Made by a program: the position numbers and the translations under genes. Positions 1-8,738 of a stretch of DNA of 64,000 bases are shown one piece after another. The DNA is from Pelagibacteraceae bacterium AG-404-P08 (GTDB lineage Bacteria > Pseudomonadota > Alphaproteobacteria > HIMB59): the NCBI GenBank assembly GCA_003216195.1, contig QCJF01000001.1, positions 1 to 64,000 on the forward strand. The letters are read 5' to 3'. Position 1 is the first letter of the stretch; each line of letters begins with the position of its first letter. The notes under the pieces were generated by a model that searched no databases, had not been told where the DNA came from, and saw only the letters and a list, made by a program, of their open reading frames with translations.

Positions 1-1
1 A

Positions 2-928
2 AAACGAAAAAAAAATACAAACATAAATATCTTTATTGTCCCTTTTTGGGGTGAAATATATACAAAATCATTTTTTGAGAATTTACTACCATCTTTGAAA
101 AGTAAAAATAATTTAGAATGGTTAAAAAAAAATTATAGTATAGAAATTCATTTATATACTGATTCTACTTTTAAAATCTTCCAAAAAAGATTTGGTATTA
201 CAAATAAATTTCTTAAATCTTATAATTTTAAAATAAACTATGTTGAAAATTTCATCGATAATAACAGAGATATAAACTCATCTAAAATTTTAAATCCATA
301 TATAGATCATGCAAAAAAATGTATTAAACGAAATGCTATGAGTATAAATATTTGTGCAGATTTTATTTTACCAGAAAATTATTTAAAAAATATTGCTTTG
401 ATTACTCATGGAAAACCTTTTTGTTATACACATACTCAAATTAGAGCTAATAAATCTATTTTAAAAGAAATAAAAAAATTTAGAAAAAATGATAAAATTG
501 AAATAGATAGCGAAAATCTTGTAAATCTCTCATTAAAGCATCCTTTTCATCATCTAGCTTATCAAAATGATAAACTTTCTAAAAACGCAACTCACTATGG
601 TATATCATGGAGAGAGATTGATCGTAAAACATATTCTATAGTTCACGGTATTCTTGGCACTTTTACTTTTAATTTTATAAAAGAAGATATTAATTTTTTA
701 CAAAATTTAAAAAAATGGTCGGGACATGATAGGATTCTACCTAATTATTTATTAACATCAAAAAGAATGAAGTATATATCCTCTAGTAATCTTGCTTTAG
801 TAGTTGAAATTACCTTTGAGAGTAATAGTTATATCTCTCTAAGACAAAATCTATTTAATGATATTACTAAATCAAACTCGCTTTCATCTAATATATGGAA
901 TACTGTAGTAGGGGTCTGGCATAAATGA
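2..928 (+). CDS. 5'-truncated protein of unknown function, polysaccharide cluster
   Basis: The frame is open from the first bases of the window, and the codons before the track's TTG at base 95 read as ordinary protein (IFIVPFWGEIYT), so the true start lies upstream; 308 residues are visible. I do not recognise the family. No signal peptide or membrane segment is seen, so it should be cytoplasmic. It is Lys/Asn/Ile-rich with His/Trp patches such as HPFHHLAYQ (about visible residue 180) and WSGHDRILP. Its stop overlaps the next start (ATGA), so it is translated together with the following nucleotide-sugar enzyme. A glycosyltransferase or sugar-modifying role is only a guess from context. Confidence 0.75.
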   Translation, partial: KRKKNTNINIFIVPFWGEIYTKSFFENLLPSLKSKNNLEWLKKNYSIEIHLYTDSTFKIFQKRFGITNKFLKSYNFKINYVENFIDNNRDINSSKILNPYIDHAKKCIKRNAMSINICADFILPENYLKNIALITHGKPFCYTHTQIRANKSILKEIKKFRKNDKIEIDSENLVNLSLKHPFHHLAYQNDKLSKNATHYGISWREIDRKTYSIVHGILGTFTFNFIKEDINFLQNLKKWSGHDRILPNYLLTSKRMKYISSSNLALVVEITFESNSYISLRQNLFNDITKSNSLSSNIWNTVVGVWHK

Positions 929-1905
929 ATAATCTTTTAAATAATAAAATTTTGTTAATAACTGGTGGAACTGGCTCATTTGGAACAAACTTTATTAAGT
1001 ATTTAGTCAAGTATTCTAAACTTAAAAAAATTATTATTTACTCAAGAGATGAAATTAAACAATGGGAAATGGAAAATAAATTTAAAAGTAGCAAACTAAA
1101 ATTTATAATTGGAGATGTAAGAGATAAAGAAAGATTAAACTTTGCTTTAAATAATGTTGATTTTTTAGTTCATGCAGCAGCAACAAAAATTGTGCCAACT
1201 GCTGAATATAATCCAATTGAATGTGTAAAAACCAATGTTATTGGAGCAAATAATATAATTGAAGCTTCAAAACAGAATAATATAAAAAAAGTGATTGCTC
1301 TATCAACAGATAAAGCATCCAACCCAGTAAATCTTTATGGGGCTTCAAAATTGGTTTCTGATAAACTTTTTATTGCAGCTAATAATAACACTAAGAGTTC
1401 CACAAAATTTTCAGTTGTTAGATATGGTAATGTTGCAGGATCAAGAGGATCTATAATCCCTTTCTTTTTGAGTTTAAAAAAAAATAATACTTTTCCAATA
1501 ACAGATAAGGAAATGACAAGATTTTTAATTAAATATGAGGATGCTATTGAACTTGTTATTCACTCAATTATTGATATGGAGGGAGGTGAAATATATGTAA
1601 AAAAAATACCCTCTGTAAAGATCGTTGATATAGCAAAAGCTATAAATCGGAATGCTAGATTTAAAATAATTGGAATTAGACCTGGTGAAAAATTACACGA
1701 ACAGATGATTTCACCTGAGGACTCTTACTATACTTATGAATACAAAAATTATTACAAAATTCTACCTTGTATAAATAATTGGGATAAAGACATTAAAAGA
1801 ATAAAAACAGGGAAAAAGGTTAAAAACGGCTTCTCATATACATCCTTAAATAACAAAAATTGGCTAAATATCAATGAAATTAAAAAATGGATAAAATCCT
1901 TGTAA
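925..1905 (+). CDS. UDP-N-acetylglucosamine 4,6-dehydratase-like SDR (PseB/WbjB type)
   Basis: Extended SDR of 326 residues, close to the usual length of PseB-type inverting dehydratases, which turn UDP-GlcNAc into a 4-keto-6-deoxy sugar. Seen: NAD-binding GGTGSFG (about residues 13-19), the DVRDKERL acidic segment, LSTDKASNPVNLYGASK with the Tyr-x3-Lys catalytic pair, and a C-terminal RPGEKLHEQM typical of the CapD/PseB branch. The start overlaps the upstream stop (ATGA) and the 3' end overlaps the next gene by 19 bases. With the RmlD-like reductase that follows it may make a 6-deoxy-HexNAc. Family is secure; PseB versus WbjB/CapE is not decided. Confidence 0.85.
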   Translation: MNNLLNNKILLITGGTGSFGTNFIKYLVKYSKLKKIIIYSRDEIKQWEMENKFKSSKLKFIIGDVRDKERLNFALNNVDFLVHAAATKIVPTAEYNPIECVKTNVIGANNIIEASKQNNIKKVIALSTDKASNPVNLYGASKLVSDKLFIAANNNTKSSTKFSVVRYGNVAGSRGSIIPFFLSLKKNNTFPITDKEMTRFLIKYEDAIELVIHSIIDMEGGEIYVKKIPSVKIVDIAKAINRNARFKIIGIRPGEKLHEQMISPEDSYYTYEYKNYYKILPCINNWDKDIKRIKTGKKVKNGFSYTSLNNKNWLNINEIKKWIKSL

Positions 1906-2780
1906 CAGGGGGCACTGGGTTTTTTGGCCTTAATTTTCTAAAAATCTTAAACAAAAATATCTTTCTGCTTGGAAACAAAAAAAGATTAAAGAAAAAAAAT
2001 AAACAAATAATTTTTGTTGATAAGATCAACAAAAAAAACTTAATCAAAGTTATAGATTCACTAAATATCAAAATTATTATTCACGCAGCTGCTATTACGG
2101 ATTTAGAGTTTGCTGAAAAAAATAAATTATTAACATATAACACAAATTTTAGATTGACAAAAACTATTTCAGATATTGCCAAGTTACGTAATTTAAAATT
2201 AGTCTTTATATCAACAGATCAACTTTACGATAATACCCTAGGATATAGTAAAGAAACTCAAAAAATTAAAATTCAAAATTACTATTCATTTACAAAGTAT
2301 TTGTCGGAAAATTATATAAAAAACAATAATAACAAATATTGGATTATTAGATGCTCATTTTTTGGTTGGGGAACTAATTACAAAAAATCTTTATCTGATT
2401 TTATTTATACAAATCTGAAAAAAAGAATTGTGATTAATTTATGGAATAATATTTATTTTAATCCAATTTATGTGACAGAATTAATTAAGATATCTATGAA
2501 GATTAGTAAATATCAAAAGGGTATTTATAACATTGGATCAAATAAAAAAATATCAAAATTTGATTTTGGCATGTTAATCGCAAAAGAATTTGATCTAGAC
2601 TCTAGAAACATCAGATGTGTAAACTATGAAAATAAAGAATTAATTAGACCAACTGATATGAGCGTTGATGTAAATAAAATAAAAAAAATACTTTATAAAC
2701 CTAACTTTAATATTAAAAGTCAAATTAAATTACTTAAAAATGACTATAAAATATTTAGAAATGAAATTTTAAAATATTAA
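1887..2780 (+). CDS. RmlD-like NAD-dependent sugar reductase/epimerase
   Basis: A 297-residue extended SDR resembling dTDP-4-dehydrorhamnose reductase. Seen: GGTGFFG at residues 8-14, HAAAITDLEFAE (RmlD-like HxAAxTxVDxAE pattern), FISTDQLYD, and the catalytic YSFTK. Probable reaction is reduction of the 4-keto-6-deoxy product of the preceding dehydratase, though no substrate can be read from sequence. It begins inside the end of the dehydratase gene (19-base overlap) and is followed 5 bases later by a CMP-sugar synthetase. The Rossmann half is well conserved and the C-terminal half much less so, as usual for substrate-specific sugar SDRs. Confidence 0.8.
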   Translation: MDKILVTGGTGFFGLNFLKILNKNIFLLGNKKRLKKKNKQIIFVDKINKKNLIKVIDSLNIKIIIHAAAITDLEFAEKNKLLTYNTNFRLTKTISDIAKLRNLKLVFISTDQLYDNTLGYSKETQKIKIQNYYSFTKYLSENYIKNNNNKYWIIRCSFFGWGTNYKKSLSDFIYTNLKKRIVINLWNNIYFNPIYVTELIKISMKISKYQKGIYNIGSNKKISKFDFGMLIAKEFDLDSRNIRCVNYENKELIRPTDMSVDVNKIKKILYKPNFNIKSQIKLLKNDYKIFRNEILKY

Positions 2781-2785
2781 AATTC

Positions 2786-3442
2786 ATGAAAAAAATAATC
2801 TGTATTATAAATGCAAGAGGTGGTTCAAAAAGAATAAAAAATAAAAATATTATTTCATTTAAATCTAAACCTTTAATATATTGGACCATAAAATCTGCTC
2901 AAGAGTCAAAAATATATGATCATATCTTTGTTAACACAGACTCTAGAAGTATTGCAAAAATAGCTAAGTATTTTGGAGCTAAAGTACCTTTTCTGAGACC
3001 CGATTTTCTATCTGGAGACAAAACATCTAGCGTAGACTCAACGAAGTTTTTTTTAAATAAAATAAGTGAGTCAGTTGATAATTTTGATATGTTACAACCA
3101 ACTTCTCCCCTCAGAACTAAAAGAGATATAATTAACTTTCACAAATTTGTTGAAAAGTATGATTTTAAGTCTGTTGTGTCTATAAGCAAATTACATAATC
3201 CCTCATCGAAACAATATATATTAAAAGATGATTTTACTATTAGAAGACTGAATCAAAATGATTTATCAAAAAAAATTAATGTATTCTTCTTGAATGGATC
3301 AATATACTATAACGATATTGACTCATTTCTTAAATATGAAAAGTTTATTTTTAAATACACAAAAGGTTTTAAAATGACAAAAAAAAACTCTATTGATATT
3401 GATACTTTTGAAGATCTTGAATTAGCCTTGAAGTCTAAATAA
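2786..3442 (+). CDS. Acylneuraminate cytidylyltransferase family (CMP-nonulosonate synthetase)
   Basis: A 218-residue NeuA/PseF/LegF-type enzyme that activates a nonulosonic acid with CTP to CMP-sugar. Motifs: NARGGSKRIKNKNI at residues 9-22 (nucleotide loop), LQPTSPLR near 103, and a C-terminal IDIDTFEDLELA metal-binding region. Length fits the short NeuA class without an esterase domain. It sits directly before legB and supplies the activation step for the Leg-like pathway encoded by the next genes. Assignment to legionaminic, pseudaminic or another nonulosonate rests on context; the nearby GDP-route enzymes favour LegF/PtmB. Confidence 0.85.
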   Translation: MKKIICIINARGGSKRIKNKNIISFKSKPLIYWTIKSAQESKIYDHIFVNTDSRSIAKIAKYFGAKVPFLRPDFLSGDKTSSVDSTKFFLNKISESVDNFDMLQPTSPLRTKRDIINFHKFVEKYDFKSVVSISKLHNPSSKQYILKDDFTIRRLNQNDLSKKINVFFLNGSIYYNDIDSFLKYEKFIFKYTKGFKMTKKNSIDIDTFEDLELALKSK

Positions 3443-3448
3443 ATTAAC

Positions 3449-4447
3449 ATGAAAAAAGTTCTCGTAACTGGATCAGATGGGTTTATAGGTTCTCACTTAG
3501 TAGAGCATTTAGTAAAAAAAGGATATTCTGTAAAAGCCTTTGTTTATTATAATTCATTTAATAAAAAAGGTTGGTTAGATAAAATTGATGGAAGGGTATT
3601 GGCAGACACTGAAATCTTTTTTGGAGATATCAGAAATATTGACAGCACAAAACTAGCAGTAAAGAATTGTGGATCAGTATTACACTTAGCTTCTCTAGTT
3701 GGAATACCTTACTCTTATGATACTCCTCAGAGTTACTTGGACACAAATATCAGAGGAACTTTAAATATTTTACAATCATCTCTTAGCACAAATATTGAAA
3801 ACTTTATTCACACATCAACAAGCGAAGTGTATGGTAAAAGTAAAATATTCCCAATAGATGAAAAGCAACCTTTAGTTGGAAAGTCACCATATTCTGCATC
3901 TAAGATAGCTGCTGATCAGTTAGCATATTCTTTTTATAGCTCGTTTGATTTACCTGTACGTATTATAAGACCATTTAATACTTATGGACCAAGACAGTCT
4001 TTAAGGGCAATAATACCCACAATCATTTCACAAGTACTTTACTCAGAGAAAGACTATATAAAGTTAGGTTCTTTAACTCCCAAAAGAGATTTAACTTATG
4101 TCTCAGATACAGTAAGAGCTTTCGAAATGATGCTTTTGAATAACAAAATTAATGGTGAGGTAATAAATATTGGCTCAGGATTTGAAATTCAAATCAAAAA
4201 CTTAGCAAATCTAATTGCAAAATGTTGTAATAAAAATATCAAGTTTATCTTAGATAAACAGAGGATAAGGCCACTAAATAGTGAAGTTAACAGACTTTTA
4301 TGTGATAATAAAAAAGCTAAAAAAATTCTTAAATGGACTCCAATGTATCCAAAATTAAAAGGTTTAGAATCGGGCTTAAAAGAAACAATTGATTGGATAA
4401 AAAATAATTCTGATAATAGTTATAAACAACAAAAATACATAAAATAA
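3449..4447 (+). CDS. legB: LegB-type GDP-N-acetylglucosamine 4,6-dehydratase
   Basis: Extended SDR of 332 residues. In the Campylobacter legionaminate route LegB makes the 4-keto-6-deoxy intermediate from GDP-GlcNAc. Seen: GSDGFIGSHL near residue 8, the segment YNSFNKKGWLD characteristic of LegB rather than RmlB or GalE, TSTSEVYG, catalytic YSASK and RPFNTYGPRQ. It is followed 4 bases later by the ptmE-like nucleotidyltransferase that would make its GDP-sugar substrate, which supports the assignment. No unusual residues in the active-site motifs. Confidence 0.85.
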   Translation: MKKVLVTGSDGFIGSHLVEHLVKKGYSVKAFVYYNSFNKKGWLDKIDGRVLADTEIFFGDIRNIDSTKLAVKNCGSVLHLASLVGIPYSYDTPQSYLDTNIRGTLNILQSSLSTNIENFIHTSTSEVYGKSKIFPIDEKQPLVGKSPYSASKIAADQLAYSFYSSFDLPVRIIRPFNTYGPRQSLRAIIPTIISQVLYSEKDYIKLGSLTPKRDLTYVSDTVRAFEMMLLNNKINGEVINIGSGFEIQIKNLANLIAKCCNKNIKFILDKQRIRPLNSEVNRLLCDNKKAKKILKWTPMYPKLKGLESGLKETIDWIKNNSDNSYKQQKYIK

Positions 4448-4451
4448 ATTT

Positions 4452-5498
4452 ATGAAAAAAAAATTAAATTGGCAAGTAATAAGCCCTAAAGACTCTATTA
4501 AAAATGCAATGGTATTACTTAATAAAACACCAATTAAAACTTTATTAGTACTCGATAAAAATAAGTTAGTAGCCACTTTGTCTGACGGAGACATTAGAAG
4601 AGGCATAATTAAAGGTAAAAAAATAGAGTCTCATATAAGTGAAATTTGTAATTATGATTTTAAATTTGTTAATAATTTAAATGATAAATCAAAGATTCAG
4701 GATATATTTCAAAAGTTTGATTTACCTTTAATTCCTGTTATTAATAAAAAAAATAAAATATTAGATATTATCTACAAAGACTCTGTAAGTTTAAATAACT
4801 TATATAAAGATAATTTTATTTTCATTTTGGCAGGTGGAGAAGGAACAAGGTTGATGCCTTTAACAAAAAGTCTTCCAAAACCAATATTAAAAGTGGGGAA
4901 ATTATCAATAATAGAAATTATATTTAATTTTTTTAAAAATTGCGGATACAATAATTTTATAGTTTCTTTAAATTATAAAAAAAATGAATTTAAAAAATAT
5001 TTAGCTAAAACTAGTTCAATTAAATATAGTGTAGTTGAAGAAAAGGAACAATTAGGAACAGCAGGTTCACTAAGTTTGCTAAAAAATATAAAAGAACCAT
5101 TTTTTATTATAAATGGTGATATAATATGTAATACTAATTATTCTTCATTAATGGAGTTCCATAAATCTAACAAGGCCAAATTAACCATAGTAACAAGAAG
5201 AATAGAAAAAAAATCTCAATACGGGGTATTAAAAATTAACAACAATAATATTGTAAAAAATATTACTGAAAAACCTGTTGATTACGATTTTATTAATGCT
5301 GGTATTTATGTTGCAGACCCATCTATATTAAAACTTCTTAAATATGGCCAAAAGATAGATATGCCAGATTTTATTAGAATTCTAATTAAAAATAAATTGA
5401 AAGTCATTTCATACGAAATTTATGATTATTGGAGAGATATTGGCACTATTGAAAATTTAAATGAAGTAAGATCTGCAATTTCTCATATGATTAAATGA
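4452..5498 (+). CDS. ptmE: CBS-domain sugar-1-phosphate nucleotidyltransferase, PtmE-like
   Basis: 348 residues with two parts: an N-terminal pair of CBS motifs (about residues 5-115, including TLSDGDIRRGI) and a C-terminal NTP-transferase domain starting at FILAGGEGTRLMPLTKS. Further motifs are LGTAGSLSLL, INGDI and a late DYWRDIGT. This is the architecture of Campylobacter PtmE, a glucosamine-1-phosphate guanylyltransferase that opens the GDP-linked legionaminic-acid pathway. The CBS pair may sense a nucleotide. Its stop overlaps the start of the next gene (ATGA). GDP rather than CDP/UDP specificity is inferred from neighbours legB and legG. Confidence 0.8.
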   Translation: MKKKLNWQVISPKDSIKNAMVLLNKTPIKTLLVLDKNKLVATLSDGDIRRGIIKGKKIESHISEICNYDFKFVNNLNDKSKIQDIFQKFDLPLIPVINKKNKILDIIYKDSVSLNNLYKDNFIFILAGGEGTRLMPLTKSLPKPILKVGKLSIIEIIFNFFKNCGYNNFIVSLNYKKNEFKKYLAKTSSIKYSVVEEKEQLGTAGSLSLLKNIKEPFFIINGDIICNTNYSSLMEFHKSNKAKLTIVTRRIEKKSQYGVLKINNNNIVKNITEKPVDYDFINAGIYVADPSILKLLKYGQKIDMPDFIRILIKNKLKVISYEIYDYWRDIGTIENLNEVRSAISHMIK

Positions 5499-6646
5499 AA
5501 AAAAAAATATATTTTTTATCTGTTTCGAGATCGGATTTTGACAGATATTCTCCAATAATTAAAGCACTTAACAAATATAATAAATCAATCAACACAGTTT
5601 TAATTTCTGGATCTCATTATTCCTCAAAATTTGGAAATACTCATAAAATAATTCAAAAAAGTGGATTTAATTACATTAAAGCTATTGATAAAAATTATAT
5701 TACAAACATAAGTAAATATTCATCTAATTTAGTAAATATAACATCAAAACTATCAAAAATTTTTAATAAAAAAAGACCTGATATTTTAGTCATTTTAGGT
5801 GATAGGTATGAGATGATTGCCGGGCCTATAGCTTGTCTAGATAAAGATATCCCTATAATTCATATTCATGGTGGCGCCGTTACATATGGTGCCATAGATG
5901 AAAATATAAGACACTCACTTACTAAACTTTCAAATTTTCACATAGTATCTCATGAAAAATATTTAAAGAGAATTATGCAAATGGGAGAAGAAAAATGGAG
6001 AATTAAAAATCTTGGAGCACCTGGTCTTGATTTCGTAAAAGAGAAAGGAAAAAAACCAATAAATAAAAGTATCATTAATAAATATAATATAAAAAAAAAT
6101 AATTATATTTTGATTTGTCTTAATCCTGAAACAAGGGCTCTAAGAAACTTAAAAAAAGATATTCAAGAATTATTGAAATTTTTAAAATTGAGAAAAGAAA
6201 TTAAAATATTCACATATCCTAATTCTGATCCAGGATGTGAATTAATAATTTCCTCTTTCAAAAAATATGTCTCTATAGATTCAAAGAGTTATTTAATAAA
6301 AAACTTTGAAAATAATGATTTTTATTCAATTTTGAATAATTGTAAATTTCTTATTGGTAACTCATCTGTTGGAATAGTCGAAGCAGCAAGTTTTAAAAAA
6401 CCAGTAATAAACTTAGGAGAAAGGCAATCAGGAAAAATTCATCCCTATAATGTTATTAATTCAAGATATTCACTATTATCGATTACAAATAGTCTTAAAA
6501 TAATTGAGTCTAAAAAATATTTGACTAAAATTAAGAAAATAAAAAACCCATATGGCGATGGAAATTCGGGCACTAAAATAGCTCAACAAATATTAAAAAT
6601 AAAAATTAATAACGTATTAATGAAAAAAAAATTTATTGATATATGA
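5495..6646 (+). CDS. legG: Nonulosonate-pathway hydrolysing 2-epimerase (LegG/NeuC family)
   Basis: A 383-residue GT-B-fold enzyme of the UDP-GlcNAc 2-epimerase family, hydrolysing branch. Seen: SVSRSDFDRYSPII near the N-terminus, ILGDRYEM, IHIHGGAVTYGAIDENIRHS (the NeuC/LegG signature), and GNSSVGIVEAA in the nucleotide site. It would release the NDP while inverting C2, giving the 6-carbon mannosamine-type precursor for the NeuB-type synthase downstream. ATGA overlaps at both ends show tight operon packing. Distinguishing LegG from NeuC depends on context with legB, ptmE and legI. Confidence 0.85.
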   Translation: MKKKIYFLSVSRSDFDRYSPIIKALNKYNKSINTVLISGSHYSSKFGNTHKIIQKSGFNYIKAIDKNYITNISKYSSNLVNITSKLSKIFNKKRPDILVILGDRYEMIAGPIACLDKDIPIIHIHGGAVTYGAIDENIRHSLTKLSNFHIVSHEKYLKRIMQMGEEKWRIKNLGAPGLDFVKEKGKKPINKSIINKYNIKKNNYILICLNPETRALRNLKKDIQELLKFLKLRKEIKIFTYPNSDPGCELIISSFKKYVSIDSKSYLIKNFENNDFYSILNNCKFLIGNSSVGIVEAASFKKPVINLGERQSGKIHPYNVINSRYSLLSITNSLKIIESKKYLTKIKKIKNPYGDGNSGTKIAQQILKIKINNVLMKKKFIDI

Positions 6647-7803
6647 AATTTAAAAAAAAAATATCTGAGTCTATAGAATCAAGATTTAGTAAACTAGCCA
6701 AAAAAAAAAATACTAACAAAGAAAAAATTTATTCTTTAGGTTTAGGAGAGCCTTATTTTGAAACACCAAAGTCAATATCTAAAAAAGCATATGCTTCAAT
6801 CAATTCTGGTAACACTAGATACTCTGACCCAAAAGGTAGTTTTAATTTAAGAAAAATAATTTCAGCTAAGTATAATAAAAAATATAATCTTGACTCAAGT
6901 CCAAATCATTTTCTAATAACCCCTGGATCGAAGTTTGGACTTTATCTTGTCCTAAAATCTATTCTTAATCCTGGAGACTCAATTATTAATATAAATCCAT
7001 GTTATCCAAGCTATGAGCCACAAATTTATTTATCTGAGCCAAAAGCAAAAATCATATCGATCAATCTTGAGAAAAATTTTGAAATAAATATTAGTAGTTT
7101 AAAAAAAAAAATTACTAAAAAAACTAAAGCTATAATAATAAATTCGCCTAATAACCCCACTGGTAAAATTTATTCAGAAAAAGAATTAGTTGAAATTTTT
7201 AACTTACTTAAAAAAAATAAATGTTGGATAGTAATGGACTTAATTTATGAAGATTTAAGTTATTTAAATCATAATATTATTAGTAATAAAAATATTCTTA
7301 ATTATGAAAAAATAATTTTAGTGAGCGGATTTTCAAAATCTTATAGTATGACAGGATGGAGAATTGGTTACGTTTATACGAAAAATAAATTATTGGACAT
7401 AATGTTTAAAATTAATCAACATCTTATAACAAATGTCCCATTGTTCATACAAGACGCCTCTATTGAAGCGCTTAAAAATCATGACAACCAAATCAAAAAA
7501 TTTAACAAAGAACTTAGATTAAATTATGAATATTGTTTATTAAAATTATCAAAATTAGGTTTTAAAATTCCCTCATATGTTGGAGGAATGTTTATTTTTA
7601 TTGATATAAGCAGATTTGGACTTAGATCAGATATTTTTTGTGAAAAGTTACTCAGTGAGTATAAAGTAGCTGCCACTCCGGGTATTTTTTTTGGTTCTAA
7701 TTGGGATAGTCATATAAGAATTTCCTTAAGTAATTATAAAAATGAATTTAAAATAGCTATAAATAAATTAGTTAATTTTATTTCTTATTTGAAAAATACT
7801 TGA
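6643..7803 (+). CDS. Class I/II PLP aminotransferase in the nonulosonate operon
   Basis: Fold-type I aminotransferase of 386 residues related to aspartate aminotransferase. Seen: LGLGEPYFETP, TRYSDPKGS, ITPGSKFGLYL, NSPNNPTGK (the carboxylate/PLP region), and the PLP lysine in SGFSKSYSMTGWRIGY. The known legionaminate C4 aminotransferase LegC is a DegT-family protein, so a class I enzyme at this operon position is unexpected; it might aminate the keto sugar or act on another amino acid. The upstream stop overlaps its start, and its own TGA overlaps the next TTG start. Substrate unknown. Confidence 0.8.
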   Translation: MKFKKKISESIESRFSKLAKKKNTNKEKIYSLGLGEPYFETPKSISKKAYASINSGNTRYSDPKGSFNLRKIISAKYNKKYNLDSSPNHFLITPGSKFGLYLVLKSILNPGDSIININPCYPSYEPQIYLSEPKAKIISINLEKNFEINISSLKKKITKKTKAIIINSPNNPTGKIYSEKELVEIFNLLKKNKCWIVMDLIYEDLSYLNHNIISNKNILNYEKIILVSGFSKSYSMTGWRIGYVYTKNKLLDIMFKINQHLITNVPLFIQDASIEALKNHDNQIKKFNKELRLNYEYCLLKLSKLGFKIPSYVGGMFIFIDISRFGLRSDIFCEKLLSEYKVAATPGIFFGSNWDSHIRISLSNYKNEFKIAINKLVNFISYLKNT

Positions 7804-8738
7804 GAATATTACTTACAAATGTTGGTAGACGAACTTATTTTATAGACTATTTAAATGATTTAATTAAAAATAATAAAGATATAGAAATATACATTTCTGA
7901 TAGAACAAAAAAAGTTGCTAGCTACCATACAAATATTTCGAAATTTATAGTATTGCCAAAAGTTATTGGTAATACAAAAAATTACATTAATAGTTTATTG
8001 AAGAAATGTTATGAAAACAAAATTGATTTAATTGTACCACTGTCAGACTTAGATTTACTTCCCTTGAGTTTAAATAAACTAAAATTTAAAAAGTTTAATT
8101 GTGATATTCTTGTTTCAAAACCAAAAATTATCAAAATTTGTGAAAATAAACTTGAACTTAATAACTTCTTAAAAAAAATTAATATTAAATCCCCATATCA
8201 GTTTGAAAATATTAAAGATATGATTTTTCCTCTTATTTCTAAACCTTTAACAGGCAGTGGATCAAAAAATATTTTTTTATATAAAAAAAAAAATGAATTA
8301 CCATCTAAATTAGAAAAAAATTTTATTTATCAAAGATTTATTAAAGGACAAGAATATGGCTTAGACATATTAAATGATTTTAATGGAAGGTTTGTCTCGT
8401 ATTGTTTGAAGAAAAAAATCGAAATGCGATCAGGAGAAACTGATAAAGCAATCACAGTCAATAGTAAAAGAGTTTATAATTTATCTAAAAAAATTTCTCA
8501 AAATTTGAGACATATTGGTAATTTAGATTGTGATTTGATAATAGATAAAAATAATAATATCTTTATTCTAGATTTTAATTGTCGATTTGGCGGAGGTTAT
8601 CCATTTACTCACTCTGTTGGCCATAATTTTATTGAATATTTAATAAATCAAAAACTTGGATTAAAAAACTCTAAATTTCCATTAAAATATAAAGAAAAAT
8701 TTATAGCTAAAGGTATTAAAATTTTCAATGACCACTAA
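7800..8738 (+). CDS. ATP-grasp protein, PtmF-like
   Basis: A 312-residue ATP-grasp enzyme resembling the carbamoyl-phosphate-synthase large-chain fold. It starts with TTG inside a TTGA overlap and reads MRILLTNVGRRTYF. Seen: ISKPLTGSGSKNIF (nucleotide loop), YQRFIKGQEYGLDIL, and the metal-binding LDFNCRFGGGYPFTHSVG. Similar proteins (PtmF) accompany legionaminate genes in Campylobacter, where the exact reaction is not settled as far as I know; an ATP-driven ligation that modifies an amino group would suit the family. The TTG start is required because no ATG lies near the upstream stop. Confidence 0.75.
   Translation: MRILLTNVGRRTYFIDYLNDLIKNNKDIEIYISDRTKKVASYHTNISKFIVLPKVIGNTKNYINSLLKKCYENKIDLIVPLSDLDLLPLSLNKLKFKKFNCDILVSKPKIIKICENKLELNNFLKKINIKSPYQFENIKDMIFPLISKPLTGSGSKNIFLYKKKNELPSKLEKNFIYQRFIKGQEYGLDILNDFNGRFVSYCLKKKIEMRSGETDKAITVNSKRVYNLSKKISQNLRHIGNLDCDLIIDKNNNIFILDFNCRFGGGYPFTHSVGHNFIEYLINQKLGLKNSKFPLKYKEKFIAKGIKIFNDH

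Noticed and set aside
1880-2071. Minus-strand ORF of 63 residues in the track
   Set aside because: Lies wholly inside the RmlD-like and PseB-like genes and reads as low-complexity Phe/Leu; a shadow of the coding strand.
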